A DNA stretch of 63,501 nt from CAYLLD01 sp964425135 (GTDB lineage: Bacteria; Pseudomonadota; Alphaproteobacteria; Rhodobacterales; Rhodobacteraceae), in contig CAYRKW010000011.1 in assembly GCA_964425135.1 (NCBI GenBank), positions 1 to 63,501 of the forward strand, written 5' to 3'. Numbering within the stretch: the stretch's first letter is position 1; every line of letters starts with the position of its first letter. Of the stretch, positions 8,645-17,489 are shown piece after piece. Both the position numbers and the translations under genes were made by a program. A model generated the notes under the pieces. The model saw only the letters and a list, made by a program, of their open reading frames with translations, searched no databases and was not told the origin of the DNA.

Positions 8645-9241
8645 ATGATTTTGAATGAGCTGGACTCGGTTCCATCCGAACTTTTGCCGGTACAGGCGTT
8701 TTCGGACCATTTGCGACTTGGGAGTGGATTTTCAGACGACGGCAGCGAGAATTCTGTTCTGGAGACATATCTGCGCGCGTCTCTGAGTGCGATCGAAGCG
8801 CGCACGGGAAAAGCGATTTACGCGCGACGATTTGCGTGGACCATTCACCGTTGGCGAGACGATTGCTCGCAAGGATTGCCTATTGCACCTGTCACGGCCA
8901 TCGAGAGCGTGACGGTGAAACACAAGAATACTGCGCCGCAGGTTGTGTCGGCAGAGAGCTATAATTTGGTAGAAGACGCGCATCGTCCAGCGATTTCAAC
9001 CTCTGGATCATCTTTGCCGGCGCTTGGCGATGGCGACAGTGCGGAGATTGTGCTGATTGCGGGTCTTGGGTCGAACTGGGCGGAGATCGCGGCTGATATG
9101 CGTCAAGCTGTTATGATGCTTGCTGCAACATATTTCGATCATCGGCATGGGACGATGGATCGCAAAGATGTAATTCCGCTTGGCGTTCAGGCATTGCTTG
9201 AGCCTTATCGATGCATTCGCATCGGAGGCTTGAACGCGTGA
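8645..9241 (+). CDS. GTA gene g6: head-tail connector (gp6-like)
   Basis: Adaptor that binds under the portal and starts the head-tail junction. The 198-residue protein has the helical gp6-like core: a conserved LRLGSGFSDDG start, an ALSAIE-type helix with ARTGKAIYARRF, and AADMRQAVMMLAATYFDHR near the end. ATG 8645 has AAGGAA 5 nt upstream and lies 1 nt after the previous gene. Its TGA overlaps the GTG start of g7. Size, position and motifs all match g6 of R. capsulatus GTA. Confidence 0.9.
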   Translation: MILNELDSVPSELLPVQAFSDHLRLGSGFSDDGSENSVLETYLRASLSAIEARTGKAIYARRFAWTIHRWRDDCSQGLPIAPVTAIESVTVKHKNTAPQVVSAESYNLVEDAHRPAISTSGSSLPALGDGDSAEIVLIAGLGSNWAEIAADMRQAVMMLAATYFDHRHGTMDRKDVIPLGVQALLEPYRCIRIGGLNA

Positions 9242-9582
9242 GTTATCCTCCGATCCTCAACCGAAAACTTGAGTTGCAAAATCGCGTTCTGAATGCTGAT
9301 GGCGGCGGCGGGTTTGATATATCCTGGGAGCCGGTTGGGACGCTTTGGGGTGCGATAGACGCGCGTCGCGGATCCGAGCGCGCGCATGGAAATCGGCTTA
9401 TTCCGACAATCGATTACAAGATTACCGTTCGTGCGGCACCTTATGGCGCGCCATCGCGGCCTAAACCGGATCAGCGGTTGGTCGAAAACGAACGTATCTA
9501 TTCGATTCTTGCAGTTTCAGAGCAGGACCCATCGGGTTTGTATTTGGAAGTATGGGCACAAGAAGGAGCTGACGACCAATGA
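9238..9582 (+). CDS. GTA gene g7: head closure (stopper) protein
   Basis: Small head-tail joining protein that closes the DNA channel once packaging ends. It has the family pattern LNRKLELQNRV...GGFDISWEPVGTLWGAIDAR and a C-terminal DQRLVENERIYSILAVSE block. GTG 9238 overlaps the g6 stop (gtga), has CGGAGG 9 nt upstream and yields 114 residues, the normal size. The stop overlaps the next ATG by 4 nt, so g6, g7 and g8 are probably translationally coupled. Confidence 0.88.
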   Translation: MSYPPILNRKLELQNRVLNADGGGGFDISWEPVGTLWGAIDARRGSERAHGNRLIPTIDYKITVRAAPYGAPSRPKPDQRLVENERIYSILAVSEQDPSGLYLEVWAQEGADDQ

Positions 9583-9998
9583 CCTATGCACTCGCGGAAC
9601 CCTTGCAACGCGCAATATATGGAAAGCTGACGGCTGACCCAAATCTATCAGCGCTTGTCGGTGCGGATATCTTTGATGCGCCGCTTCCGTTTGATGGCGA
9701 TGCGACGCCTGACGAATACATCACCATAGGTCCGGAAAGCGTCACTGATGGTGCGACTATGACCACTCAGGGTGCGTTGCACGACTTTGCGGTCACGGTT
9801 CATTCCAACTCGCAAGGTTTTATGAAGTCCAAGCAGGTTGCCGGTGCTGTTTGCGATGTACTGTTGGATGCCGAAATGGAATTGGATCGTGGGGAGCTGA
9901 TTTACCTGCGCTTTCTGCGGGCCAAAGCGGACACGGGAACGTCCCCGGAAAAACGCAAAATTTTGCTTAAATTTCGGGCCTTTATCGAAGATGTTTAA
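9579..9998 (+). CDS. GTA gene g8: tail terminator (DUF3168)
   Basis: DUF3168 protein that caps the tail tube and joins it to the head. The 139-residue sequence has the family start LAEPLQRAIYGKLTADPNLSALVG, written here only to its key residues, then DIFDAPLP and the central DEYITIGPES. Cross-family members such as lambda gpU-like terminators share this layout. It overlaps g7 by 4 nt and is followed by the major tail gene after 20 nt. Confidence 0.9.
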   Translation: MTYALAEPLQRAIYGKLTADPNLSALVGADIFDAPLPFDGDATPDEYITIGPESVTDGATMTTQGALHDFAVTVHSNSQGFMKSKQVAGAVCDVLLDAEMELDRGELIYLRFLRAKADTGTSPEKRKILLKFRAFIEDV

Positions 9999-10018
9999 CT
10001 CAAAGGAATTGTGAATTC

Positions 10019-10432
10019 ATGGTAGCACAAAAGGGTAAGGACATGTTGATCAAGATTGACATGGATGGCACCGGAACGTTTGAAACTTTCGCCGGTTTGC
10101 GCGCGACACGGATCAGCTTCAATGCGCAAAGTATCGATGTTACGAACATGGAGAGCGCGGAAGGTTGGCGCGAACTGCTTGGCGGCGCGGGCGTGCGCTC
10201 TGCGGCAGTTTCCGGTTCAGGTGTGTTTCGCGATGGCGCATCTGACGAGCGGGCGCGCAGCGTCTTTTTTGGTGGTGAGATTCCTGATTTGCAGGTCATT
10301 GTGCCTGATTTTGGAAATATTCAAGGTCCGTTTCAGATCACCAGCCTGGAGTATTCTGGCGATCACGATGGGGAAGCGAGTTATGAAATATCGCTAGCCT
10401 CGGCGGGCGCGCTGAACTTCTCGGCAATTTGA
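10019..10432 (+). CDS. GTA gene g9: major tail tube protein
   Basis: Subunit of the GTA tail tube, TP901-1-like family. Diagnostic stretches are KGKDMLIKIDMDGTGTFE, GLRATRISFNAQSIDVTN and GPFQITSLEYSGDHDGE, giving 137 residues, the normal size. AAAGGAATTG precedes ATG 10019. Its TGA overlaps the ATG of the following chaperone gene. The order terminator protein, tube protein, assembly chaperones is as in siphoviral tails. Confidence 0.93.
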   Translation: MVAQKGKDMLIKIDMDGTGTFETFAGLRATRISFNAQSIDVTNMESAEGWRELLGGAGVRSAAVSGSGVFRDGASDERARSVFFGGEIPDLQVIVPDFGNIQGPFQITSLEYSGDHDGEASYEISLASAGALNFSAI

Positions 10433-10749
10433 TGATCAACCCGCATCGCGGAGACGTGGGTTTAACGCTCGACGGCGAAGAGCGGACCATGCGTTTGACC
10501 TTAGGGGCTCTTGCATCATTGGAAGCTGAACTGAATGCGCAATCGCTTGTTGATCTGATTGCGCATTTTGAATCCGGTGAGTTCTCTTCGCAGGAGTTGA
10601 TGATGCTTCTTTGGGCAGGGCTGAATGGGGGTGGGATGAAAATCTCGCTTGCTGAAATTGGCATTGCCCACATTGATGGCGGCCCGATAGTTGCGGCCAA
10701 AGCAGCAGCGCGTTTGCTGCATGCAACCTTCGCGCAGGAAAACGCTTGA
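10432..10749 (+). CDS. GTA gene g10: tail assembly chaperone
   Basis: GTA-gp10 family protein of 105 residues, thought to guide tube subunits onto the tape measure like lambda gpG. The conserved part runs from HRGDVGLTLDGEERTMRLTL through ALASLEAEL to AKAAARLLHATF. ATG 10432 overlaps the g9 stop. g10.1 starts in the TTGA overlap at its end, recalling the G/GT arrangement of many phages, here as two overlapping genes and not a visible slippage site. Confidence 0.88.
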   Translation: MINPHRGDVGLTLDGEERTMRLTLGALASLEAELNAQSLVDLIAHFESGEFSSQELMMLLWAGLNGGGMKISLAEIGIAHIDGGPIVAAKAAARLLHATFAQENA

Positions 10750-10949
10750 GCGCTTCGATCGATTGGCGCGAGTTGATGCGTCTTGGGTTGGCGGAAATGC
10801 GGTTAACACCGGATGCTTTCTGGGCGCTGACACCTGCCGAATTTCTGCTTTTGCTTGGTCAACCGCGCTCGGCGAGCATTTTGAACCGTCAAGACATGAA
10901 TGAACTGATGAACCGGTTTCCGGATGAGGAAGCCTCAAAGGAAAAGTGA
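10746..10949 (+). CDS. GTA gene g10.1: second tail assembly chaperone-like protein
   Basis: A 67-residue protein of the small rcc01693-type GTA family. Conserved features are the helical start with DWRELMRLGL, the LTPDAFWALTPAEFLLLLG core and a short charged tail. TTG 10746 overlaps the g10 stop (ttga) and gives MSASIDW, and the stop overlaps the next ATG. It probably acts with g10 during tail assembly, by analogy to other siphoviral pairs (inference). Confidence 0.85.
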   Translation: MSASIDWRELMRLGLAEMRLTPDAFWALTPAEFLLLLGQPRSASILNRQDMNELMNRFPDEEASKEK

Positions 10950-11608
10950 TGGCTGACTATGAGCAAAAGATTGAACGGCTTGAAGATGCGCTGGGTGAAA
11001 TTGAAAACAGCCTTGCGGGAACGGAAGAAATCTCTCGTGCGTTTCGTGGAGAAATGGAAGACATGGGCCGGTCAATGGCGCGCGCGACTTCGCAAGCTCA
11101 GGGATTGACGCGAACGGTTGGATCGTCGTTGAAAACGGCCTTTGACGATCTGATATTCGATGGGCGCGCCTTGTCGGATGTTTTGTCTGGCTTAGGACGA
11201 AATATCGCAAGTCGAACTTTCTCCAAAGCGATTACGCCGGTGTCGAACGCATTAGGCGGCGCGGTTGAGACTGGCGTGCAAAGCCTGATCTCCGGGTTGC
11301 TCCCGTTCGCGAATGGGGGCGTTTTATCGCGCGGGCAAGTGAGCAAATTTGCGTCCGGCGGCGTCGTGAACGGAGCGACCGCTTTTGGAATGCGCGGCGG
11401 TCTAGGCGTAATGGGTGAGGCCGGTCCAGAGGCGATTATGCCGCTTGCGCGGGGCGCAGATGGCAAGCTGGGTGTTCGTGGCGGAGGGGGCGCCGTCAAT
11501 GTGACGATCAACATCACCACACCTGATATCGACAGTTTTCAAAAATCGCGCGGGCAAATTGCCTCGCAACTCTCGCGTGCTGTTGCGCGTGGGAACAAGA
11601 ATTTGTGA
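10949..11608 (+). CDS. GTA gene g11: short tape measure protein
   Basis: Sets tail length and has a role in DNA delivery. It begins with a coiled coil (QKIERLEDALGEIENSL), continues with a helical middle and ends in the Gly-rich GTA tape-measure region (FANGGVLSRGQVSKFASGG; GEAGPEAIMPLARG). 219 residues is very short for a phage tape measure but normal for GTAs, consistent with the short GTA tail. ATG 10949 has AAGGA 6 nt upstream and overlaps the g10.1 stop. Confidence 0.9.
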   Translation: MADYEQKIERLEDALGEIENSLAGTEEISRAFRGEMEDMGRSMARATSQAQGLTRTVGSSLKTAFDDLIFDGRALSDVLSGLGRNIASRTFSKAITPVSNALGGAVETGVQSLISGLLPFANGGVLSRGQVSKFASGGVVNGATAFGMRGGLGVMGEAGPEAIMPLARGADGKLGVRGGGGAVNVTINITTPDIDSFQKSRGQIASQLSRAVARGNKNL

Positions 11609-11622
11609 TAGGAGTTTCGTAG

Positions 11623-12246
11623 ATGAGTTTTCACGAAGTGCAATTTCCACCTGCGATTTCGTTCGGAGCATCTGGTGGGCCAGAGCGACGGACTGAGATT
11701 GTCACGCTGGCAAGTGGATTTGAAGAACGAAATACGCCTTGGGCAGATTCACGGCGACGGTATGATGCGGGGTTTGGCGCGCGCTCGCTCGACGACCTGG
11801 AAGAAATTGTTGCGTTTTTCGAGGCGCGGCGGGCCCAACTCCATGGATTCCGATGGAAAGACTGGACAGATTTCAAGTCTTGCCCGGCAAGTGCTGATCC
11901 GGACGCGAGCGATCAGAATATTGGATCGGGCAACGGTGTCGAAGTCGCGTTTCAACTGACGAAAACCTACGAATCCGGTGGCGTGTCTTACGTTCGATCG
12001 ATCACAAAACCGGTTGCCGGGCGTGTTTTGGTGGCCGTTGATGGTGCTGAAATCATCAATTTTGCCTGTGATTATGAAACTGGTTTGGTCACGCTGAATG
12101 ATGCGCCGGCATCAGGTGCGATGGTCACTGCTGGTTTTGAGTTTGATGTGCCGGTCCGATTTGACAGTGATCGGATCGAAACAAGTGTCGCGAGCTTCAA
12201 CGTGGGTGAAATCCCTTCGGTCCCTGTGGTCGAGGTGCGCGTCTGA
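11623..12246 (+). CDS. GTA gene g12: distal tail protein (DUF2460)
   Basis: DUF2460 protein that forms the distal tail ring on which the baseplate hub assembles. Signature stretches are FHEVQFPPAISFGASGGPER, LASGFEERNTPWADSRRRYD and HGFRWKDWTDFKS. 207 residues is the normal length. AGGAG lies upstream of ATG 11623, and the stop shares an A with the following ATG (tgatg), so g13 is probably coupled. Confidence 0.92.
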   Translation: MSFHEVQFPPAISFGASGGPERRTEIVTLASGFEERNTPWADSRRRYDAGFGARSLDDLEEIVAFFEARRAQLHGFRWKDWTDFKSCPASADPDASDQNIGSGNGVEVAFQLTKTYESGGVSYVRSITKPVAGRVLVAVDGAEIINFACDYETGLVTLNDAPASGAMVTAGFEFDVPVRFDSDRIETSVASFNVGEIPSVPVVEVRV

Positions 12247-13136
12247 TGCGAGAGATACACCCAGAGTTACAGGCGAAGCTCGACAGCGGTGCAACAACGC
12301 TTTGCCGCGCTTGGTTGTTGCAGCGCCAAGATGGTTTGGAGATCGGCTTTACGGATCATGACCGAAACCTGAGCTTTGACGGAAAGACGTTCGAAGCTGG
12401 TAGCGGTTTGAATGCCGCAGCCATCGAAAGCGGGATTGGGTTGGCCGTTGATAACACCCAAGCGATCGGAGCTTTGAGCGCCGCTGGACTGAGTGAAGAG
12501 GATGTTCTGGCCGGAAAATACGATCGAGCATCGGTTTGGCAGTGGATCGTTGATTGGAGCAACACGGATTTGCGGGTTTTGATGTTCCGCGGGTACATCG
12601 GTGAGATTTCACGCGGAAGCGGAGCGTTTGAGGCTGAGCTTCGTGGGCTCGCAGATGACTTGAATCAGACTGTTGGGCAATCCTATTTGAACGACTGTCC
12701 ACGCCAACTTGGGGACAGCAAGTGTAATTTTGATGTTTCCGCGTTTGGTTATTCAGTTTTGGCAACAGTCGTTGAGGTGGAAAGCAAACGTCGGGTGGTG
12801 CTCGCCGGAGTGGGTTCCATCGCCTCTGGTTGGTTTGAGCATGGGCGAGGCGTTTGGAAATCCGGGGGGAACCTCGACTTGGCCAGCCGCGTGAAATTTG
12901 ACGAGATCAAAAACAACACGCGGTGCATCGAGTTTTGGCTCGAAGCGCCGTTCGCAGTGCAGATTGGCGATACGCTCTTGCTGGAGGCAGGCTGCGATAA
13001 ACGGCCCGAGACCTGCAAATTGAAGTTCAATAACTTAGTCAACTATCGCGGGTTCCCACATATGCCTGGTGAAGATTGGGTGGCGTCCTATCCTTCGGGA
13101 AATGATATCCATGACGGCACCAGCCGCTATCGGTAG
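12246..13136 (+). CDS. GTA gene g13: baseplate hub protein (DUF2163)
   Basis: Hub of the GTA baseplate. Its N-terminal DUF2163 block includes CRAWLLQRQDGLEIGFTDHD and IDNTQAIGALS-like sequence. Four cysteines lie in two pairs, in NDCPRQLGDSKCNF and GCDKRPETCKLKF; in the R. capsulatus GTA structure the hub carries an iron-sulfur cluster, and these pairs are the likely ligands here. 296 residues is normal. The next gene starts inside its last codons. Confidence 0.92.
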   Translation: MREIHPELQAKLDSGATTLCRAWLLQRQDGLEIGFTDHDRNLSFDGKTFEAGSGLNAAAIESGIGLAVDNTQAIGALSAAGLSEEDVLAGKYDRASVWQWIVDWSNTDLRVLMFRGYIGEISRGSGAFEAELRGLADDLNQTVGQSYLNDCPRQLGDSKCNFDVSAFGYSVLATVVEVESKRRVVLAGVGSIASGWFEHGRGVWKSGGNLDLASRVKFDEIKNNTRCIEFWLEAPFAVQIGDTLLLEAGCDKRPETCKLKFNNLVNYRGFPHMPGEDWVASYPSGNDIHDGTSRYR

Positions 13137-13581
13137 CAATCATGCGAGTGTGATTGAGAAAATAGCGCGCAGGTGGATTGGTACACCTTATCGCCACCGT
13201 GCGAGTATCGAAGGCGTTGGAGCTGATTGTCTAGGGCTTATCCGTGGCATCTGGCGGGAAGTTGTTGGCAGTGAGACCTACACTGTTCCCGTATACTCAC
13301 CCGATTGGATCAGTTTGGGTGACGCCGATGTAATGGTCGCTGAATTCAGTCGACATCTTACTCCGGTTAACCCAACGCACGTCACGATAGGTGATATTGC
13401 CGTATTCCGCTTTTCTCGAAGTTCGCCAGCGAAGCATGCCGGTATCGTCGTCAGCGGGATCAACGCTGACCTTCATTTCATTCATTCTTACTCACGCTTT
13501 GGCGTCGTCGAAAATGCGTTTGATCAACGCTGGCGCGCGCGCGTTGTGGCCTGTTTTAGATTTCCAGTTCGGAGCAATTGA
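13111..13581 (+). CDS. GTA gene g14: NlpC/P60-type cell wall peptidase
   Basis: Tail-associated peptidase thought to open recipient peptidoglycan during DNA delivery. The NlpC/P60 signature is present: catalytic Cys in GADCLGLIRGIW and His in KHAGIVVSG. ATG 13111 gives 156 residues (MTAPAAIG), close to R. capsulatus g14; in-frame ATGs at 13069 and 13102 are possible but need longer overlap with g13. The chosen start overlaps g13 by 26 nt and the stop overlaps the next ATG. Confidence 0.9.
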   Translation: MTAPAAIGSNHASVIEKIARRWIGTPYRHRASIEGVGADCLGLIRGIWREVVGSETYTVPVYSPDWISLGDADVMVAEFSRHLTPVNPTHVTIGDIAVFRFSRSSPAKHAGIVVSGINADLHFIHSYSRFGVVENAFDQRWRARVVACFRFPVRSN

Positions 13582-16500
13582 TGGCAACACTAATTTTATC
13601 AGCGGCTGGCTCGGCGATTGGCGGGGCGTTTGGTGGTGGATTTCTGGGCTTGTCCGGCGCAGTTATTGGCAAGGCAGTCGGCGCGGCAATTGGGTCAAGT
13701 ATAGACCAACGTTTGTTGGGCGCAGGCTCTTCGACTGTTGAGGCTGGCCGCGTCGAAACCCTTCGTATCCAATCCTCTGCCGAGGGCGCGCCGGTGGCGC
13801 GAGTTTTCGGTAAGATGCGTGTTGGTGGGCAGGTCATCTGGGCGAGCCGATTTCGCGAGACGAAATCACAAAGCGGCGGCGGCAAAAACGCTCCCAAAGT
13901 GATCAATTATTCCTATTCGGTCTCCCTCGCCGTTGCGCTTTGCGAAGGAGAAGTGCTCCGCGTTGGACGAATTTGGGCTGATGGCAATGAGATCGCCTTG
14001 GACGATATCAACTGGCGCTTGCATCGTGGCACGCAGGATCAAATGCCTGATGCGTTGATGGAGGCGATTGAAGGTGGCGGTGAGGTTCCAGCGTATCGCG
14101 GGATTGCGTATGTGGTTTTTGAGGACCTGCCGCTTGGCCCTTTCGGGAACAGAGTGCCGCAATTTAACATCGAAGTTATCCGGCGCGTTCATGAGCGAGG
14201 TGAGGATGCGCCAATTGACCCGTTTGCGCAGATCAAATCTATCGCGCTGATGCCTGGAACTGGCGAGTACTCTCTTGCAACCCGTAAAGTTCATCTGGAC
14301 CGAGGCTTGGGATCAAACACGCTTGTTAACGTGAACAATGCGAGTGGGGGCGTCGATTTTGATGTCTCGATGGAGCATCTTGCGATTGAAATGCCTCAGG
14401 TCGAATCCGTTGGATTGGTTGTGAGCTGGTTTGGCGACGATTTGCGGTGTGGGCATTGTTCAATTCGCCCTAAAGTCGAGCAAAACCAAGTGGACGGATC
14501 TGAGATGCCCTGGGAGGTTTCCAGCGTCACGCGCCAGAGTGCCGATCTGACCTCTCAAGTGGACGGGCGGCCCAATTTCGGTGGAACGCCAGCAGACAGG
14601 TCGGTGATCGAGGCCATTCAGCGCATTCACGAAAATGGGCAAAAGGTCATGTTTTATCCATTCATTTTGATGGATATTCCGGCCGGTAACATCTTGCCTG
14701 ACCCATGGACTGGCGGAACAGGACAGGCAGTGTTTCCGTGGCGCGGGCGGATTACGCTCGATCTTGCGCCCGGACTGGCAGGAACGACAGATAAAACGCC
14801 GCAGGTCGCGAATGATGTGTCTTCGTTCTTTGGGCTGGCGCAGATCAGCGATTTTTCGATCAATGGCGATGCTGTGTCCTACAGTGGGCCAAGCGAATTT
14901 TCACTCCGTCGTTTCATATTGCACTACGCACATCTTTGCGTGGCTGCGGGGGGGGTCGATACATTTTGCATCAGCTCAGAGATGCGCAGCCTGACGCAGT
15001 TGCGCGATGGCACTGATAGCTTTCCTGCTGTTGCGGCTTTGGTGGCGTTGGCTGCGGACGTGCGCGCAATTGTTGGACCGGGCACAAAGATTACATATGC
15101 GGCTGATTGGTCGGAGTATTTTGGGTATCATCCAAACGATGGATCGGGCGATATTTTCTTCCATCTCGATGCTCTTTGGGCCTCAGATGATATCGATGCG
15201 ATTGGTATCGACAACTATATGCCGCTTTCAGATTGGCGAGACGGCTCGCAACACCTCGATGCGGATCACGGCAGCATTTATGATCTTGACTATTTGGCTG
15301 GAAATGTTGCCGGAGGCGAAGGCTATGACTGGTATTACCTGAACCAGGATGATCGAGATGCACAGATCCGAGTGCCGATTGAAGATACGGCCGAGGGCGA
15401 AGACTGGCTGTTTCGGTACAAGGATATCAAAAGCTGGTGGAGCGAGACGCACTACAATCGACTGGGTGGTGTCAAGGCGAGCCAACCGACAGATTGGGTG
15501 CCTACTTCGAAGCCTGTTTGGTTCACCGAGCTCGGGTGTGCTGCGATTGATAAGGGCACCAACCAACCAAATGTTTTTCTAGACGAAAAATCATCAGAAT
15601 CGTCTTTGCCCTACTATTCGTCCGGCGCGCGCGATGACTATATGCAGTATCGATATCTGCAGGCGCATTGGACACATTGGAGCGACCTGCAGAATAATCC
15701 TGTATCGCCGATCTATGGCGGCCTTATGGTCGATATGGATCGTGCGCATATCTGGGCTTGGGATGCGCGACCCTGGCCGGATTTTCCAGAGAGATTGAAC
15801 GTCTGGAGTGATGGCGAAAACTACGCGCGTGGGCATTGGATCACGGGACGGATCGGGAATGCGAGTTTATCGGCAATCGTTGGCGAAGTCGCGGAGCGAT
15901 CGGAGTTTCTGGACTACGATGTGAGCGCACTCCATGGTTCGGTCGAGGGTTATATCCTTCAAGATGCGCAGTCTGCGCGACAGGCTTTGCAGCCGTTGAT
16001 GCTGACACACGCCTTTGACGCGACCGAGCGTGATGGCAAAGTGGTCTTTGAAAATCGAAGCAGTCGAGCGGCTGCAACGGTGACTATGGAAACGCTGGTG
16101 GTGGAAAGAGATACTGCACCGCTGCGTACTGAGCGAGCGGTTGCGTCGGAAGCTCCCACGTTTGTTCAGGTGAACTACTATCGCGCAGAAGAAAACTATC
16201 TGATTGGCGCGGCGACCGCGGGTGTGCCACTTGAGTCGGACGTCGGTCTGACCAAGGCGGATATTCCGGTTGCCTTGTCTGCTGGAGACGCCGGAGTGGT
16301 TGCAACCCGCTGGTTGACTGAGGTTCAGGTGGCGCAAGACAGCGCTGAAGTTATGCTACCACCTTCCCAATTATCGCTGACAGCAGGGGACGTTGTCGAG
16401 TTGCCAACCGGCGCAGACAGTTCGCGATATAGAATTGATGAAATTGAAGATAGGGGATACCGACGAGCAAATTGCGTTCGTATTGAAGATGGCGTTTACA

Positions 16501-17489
16501 AACGTGGGCCGGTTGTCGAGCGTGTGGCGGCGCGGCCAAATTTTGCTTTCCCTACCGCCGCTCAGGTCACATTTCTCGACCTGCCGATCATCCGAGGCGA
16601 CGAAACGGGAACATCCCCGCTGGTCGCAGTACAGTCGGTTCCCTGGCGTGGCCGGCATTCTGTCTACGCGGGGCTGAATGACAATGCCTACGCGTTGAAC
16701 AGCGAGGTTTATGAGAGCGCAACCATGGGGATCGCGCTAGATCCACTGCCTCGTCAGATTCCGGGTCTTTGGGGCTATGGAGCGCCGCTTCGGGTGCTTT
16801 TGGGCGCAGGCGAGTTGATCTCACAAACGCGCGAAGATGTTGAGAATGGAGCCAACCTTGCCGCAATCCGCGCGCCCGGAGGGGCTGATTGGGAAATATT
16901 CCAGTTTGAGACTTCCGACTTGATCGGACCAAATGAATACAGAATAAACGGCTTCTTGCGGGGGCAATTTGGTACAGACGCAATTATGCCGGATCTCTAT
17001 CCGGTCGGGTCTGAGATTGTGCTTCTTGACGGTGCGCTTGAAACAATCGATTTGCCGCCAAACCTTGTGGGCGTGAACCGTCACTACCGCATCGGGCCTT
17101 CGTCTCGACCCTACGATGATGATAGTTATGTGCACAGTGAACTTGCTTTCTACGGCATTGGATTGAGGCCGCATTCACCAGCTAACTTGCGCTTTGGTTA
17201 TACGGCTGAGGGTGATGCGCAAATAAACTGGATACGCAGAACCCGGATCGGCGGTGATAATTGGCAAGGACCGGATGTGCCGCTGGCGGAAGCCGAAGAG
17301 TCCTACACCGTGAAAATCATCAAAGATGAGATTGTTCGCGGAGAGCATGTGGTTGGTGTGCAGTCATTTGTTTACACAAACGCGATGCAAACGGCGGATG
17401 GTGTCAGCGTCCCCTTCGATGTTTCGGTGGCTCAGAATTCAATGCAATACGGGGCTGGTCCCGCATCAAGGATAACAGTTTATGGTTGA
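13581..17489 (+). CDS. GTA gene g15: TIM-barrel tail megaprotein
   Basis: Largest GTA protein (1302 residues), forming the baseplate tip. It starts with a Gly/Ala-rich segment (SAAGSAIGGAFGGGFLGLSG), followed by tail-hub domains, and contains the GTA TIM-barrel glycosidase-like domain around residues 430-760 (ITYAADWSEYFGYHP; GIDNYMPLSDWRDG; PVWFTELGCAAIDKG with a likely catalytic Glu), then C-terminal phage-tail_3-like regions. ATG 13581 has GGAG 6 nt upstream and overlaps the g14 stop. Intact, with no frameshift. Confidence 0.95.
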   Translation: MATLILSAAGSAIGGAFGGGFLGLSGAVIGKAVGAAIGSSIDQRLLGAGSSTVEAGRVETLRIQSSAEGAPVARVFGKMRVGGQVIWASRFRETKSQSGGGKNAPKVINYSYSVSLAVALCEGEVLRVGRIWADGNEIALDDINWRLHRGTQDQMPDALMEAIEGGGEVPAYRGIAYVVFEDLPLGPFGNRVPQFNIEVIRRVHERGEDAPIDPFAQIKSIALMPGTGEYSLATRKVHLDRGLGSNTLVNVNNASGGVDFDVSMEHLAIEMPQVESVGLVVSWFGDDLRCGHCSIRPKVEQNQVDGSEMPWEVSSVTRQSADLTSQVDGRPNFGGTPADRSVIEAIQRIHENGQKVMFYPFILMDIPAGNILPDPWTGGTGQAVFPWRGRITLDLAPGLAGTTDKTPQVANDVSSFFGLAQISDFSINGDAVSYSGPSEFSLRRFILHYAHLCVAAGGVDTFCISSEMRSLTQLRDGTDSFPAVAALVALAADVRAIVGPGTKITYAADWSEYFGYHPNDGSGDIFFHLDALWASDDIDAIGIDNYMPLSDWRDGSQHLDADHGSIYDLDYLAGNVAGGEGYDWYYLNQDDRDAQIRVPIEDTAEGEDWLFRYKDIKSWWSETHYNRLGGVKASQPTDWVPTSKPVWFTELGCAAIDKGTNQPNVFLDEKSSESSLPYYSSGARDDYMQYRYLQAHWTHWSDLQNNPVSPIYGGLMVDMDRAHIWAWDARPWPDFPERLNVWSDGENYARGHWITGRIGNASLSAIVGEVAERSEFLDYDVSALHGSVEGYILQDAQSARQALQPLMLTHAFDATERDGKVVFENRSSRAAATVTMETLVVERDTAPLRTERAVASEAPTFVQVNYYRAEENYLIGAATAGVPLESDVGLTKADIPVALSAGDAGVVATRWLTEVQVAQDSAEVMLPPSQLSLTAGDVVELPTGADSSRYRIDEIEDRGYRRANCVRIEDGVYKRGPVVERVAARPNFAFPTAAQVTFLDLPIIRGDETGTSPLVAVQSVPWRGRHSVYAGLNDNAYALNSEVYESATMGIALDPLPRQIPGLWGYGAPLRVLLGAGELISQTREDVENGANLAAIRAPGGADWEIFQFETSDLIGPNEYRINGFLRGQFGTDAIMPDLYPVGSEIVLLDGALETIDLPPNLVGVNRHYRIGPSSRPYDDDSYVHSELAFYGIGLRPHSPANLRFGYTAEGDAQINWIRRTRIGGDNWQGPDVPLAEAEESYTVKIIKDEIVRGEHVVGVQSFVYTNAMQTADGVSVPFDVSVAQNSMQYGAGPASRITVYG

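Noticed and set aside
10949..11608. Truncated tape measure protein
   Set aside because: 219 residues is short for a phage but normal for GTA, and the frame is intact from coiled coil to the Gly-rich end.
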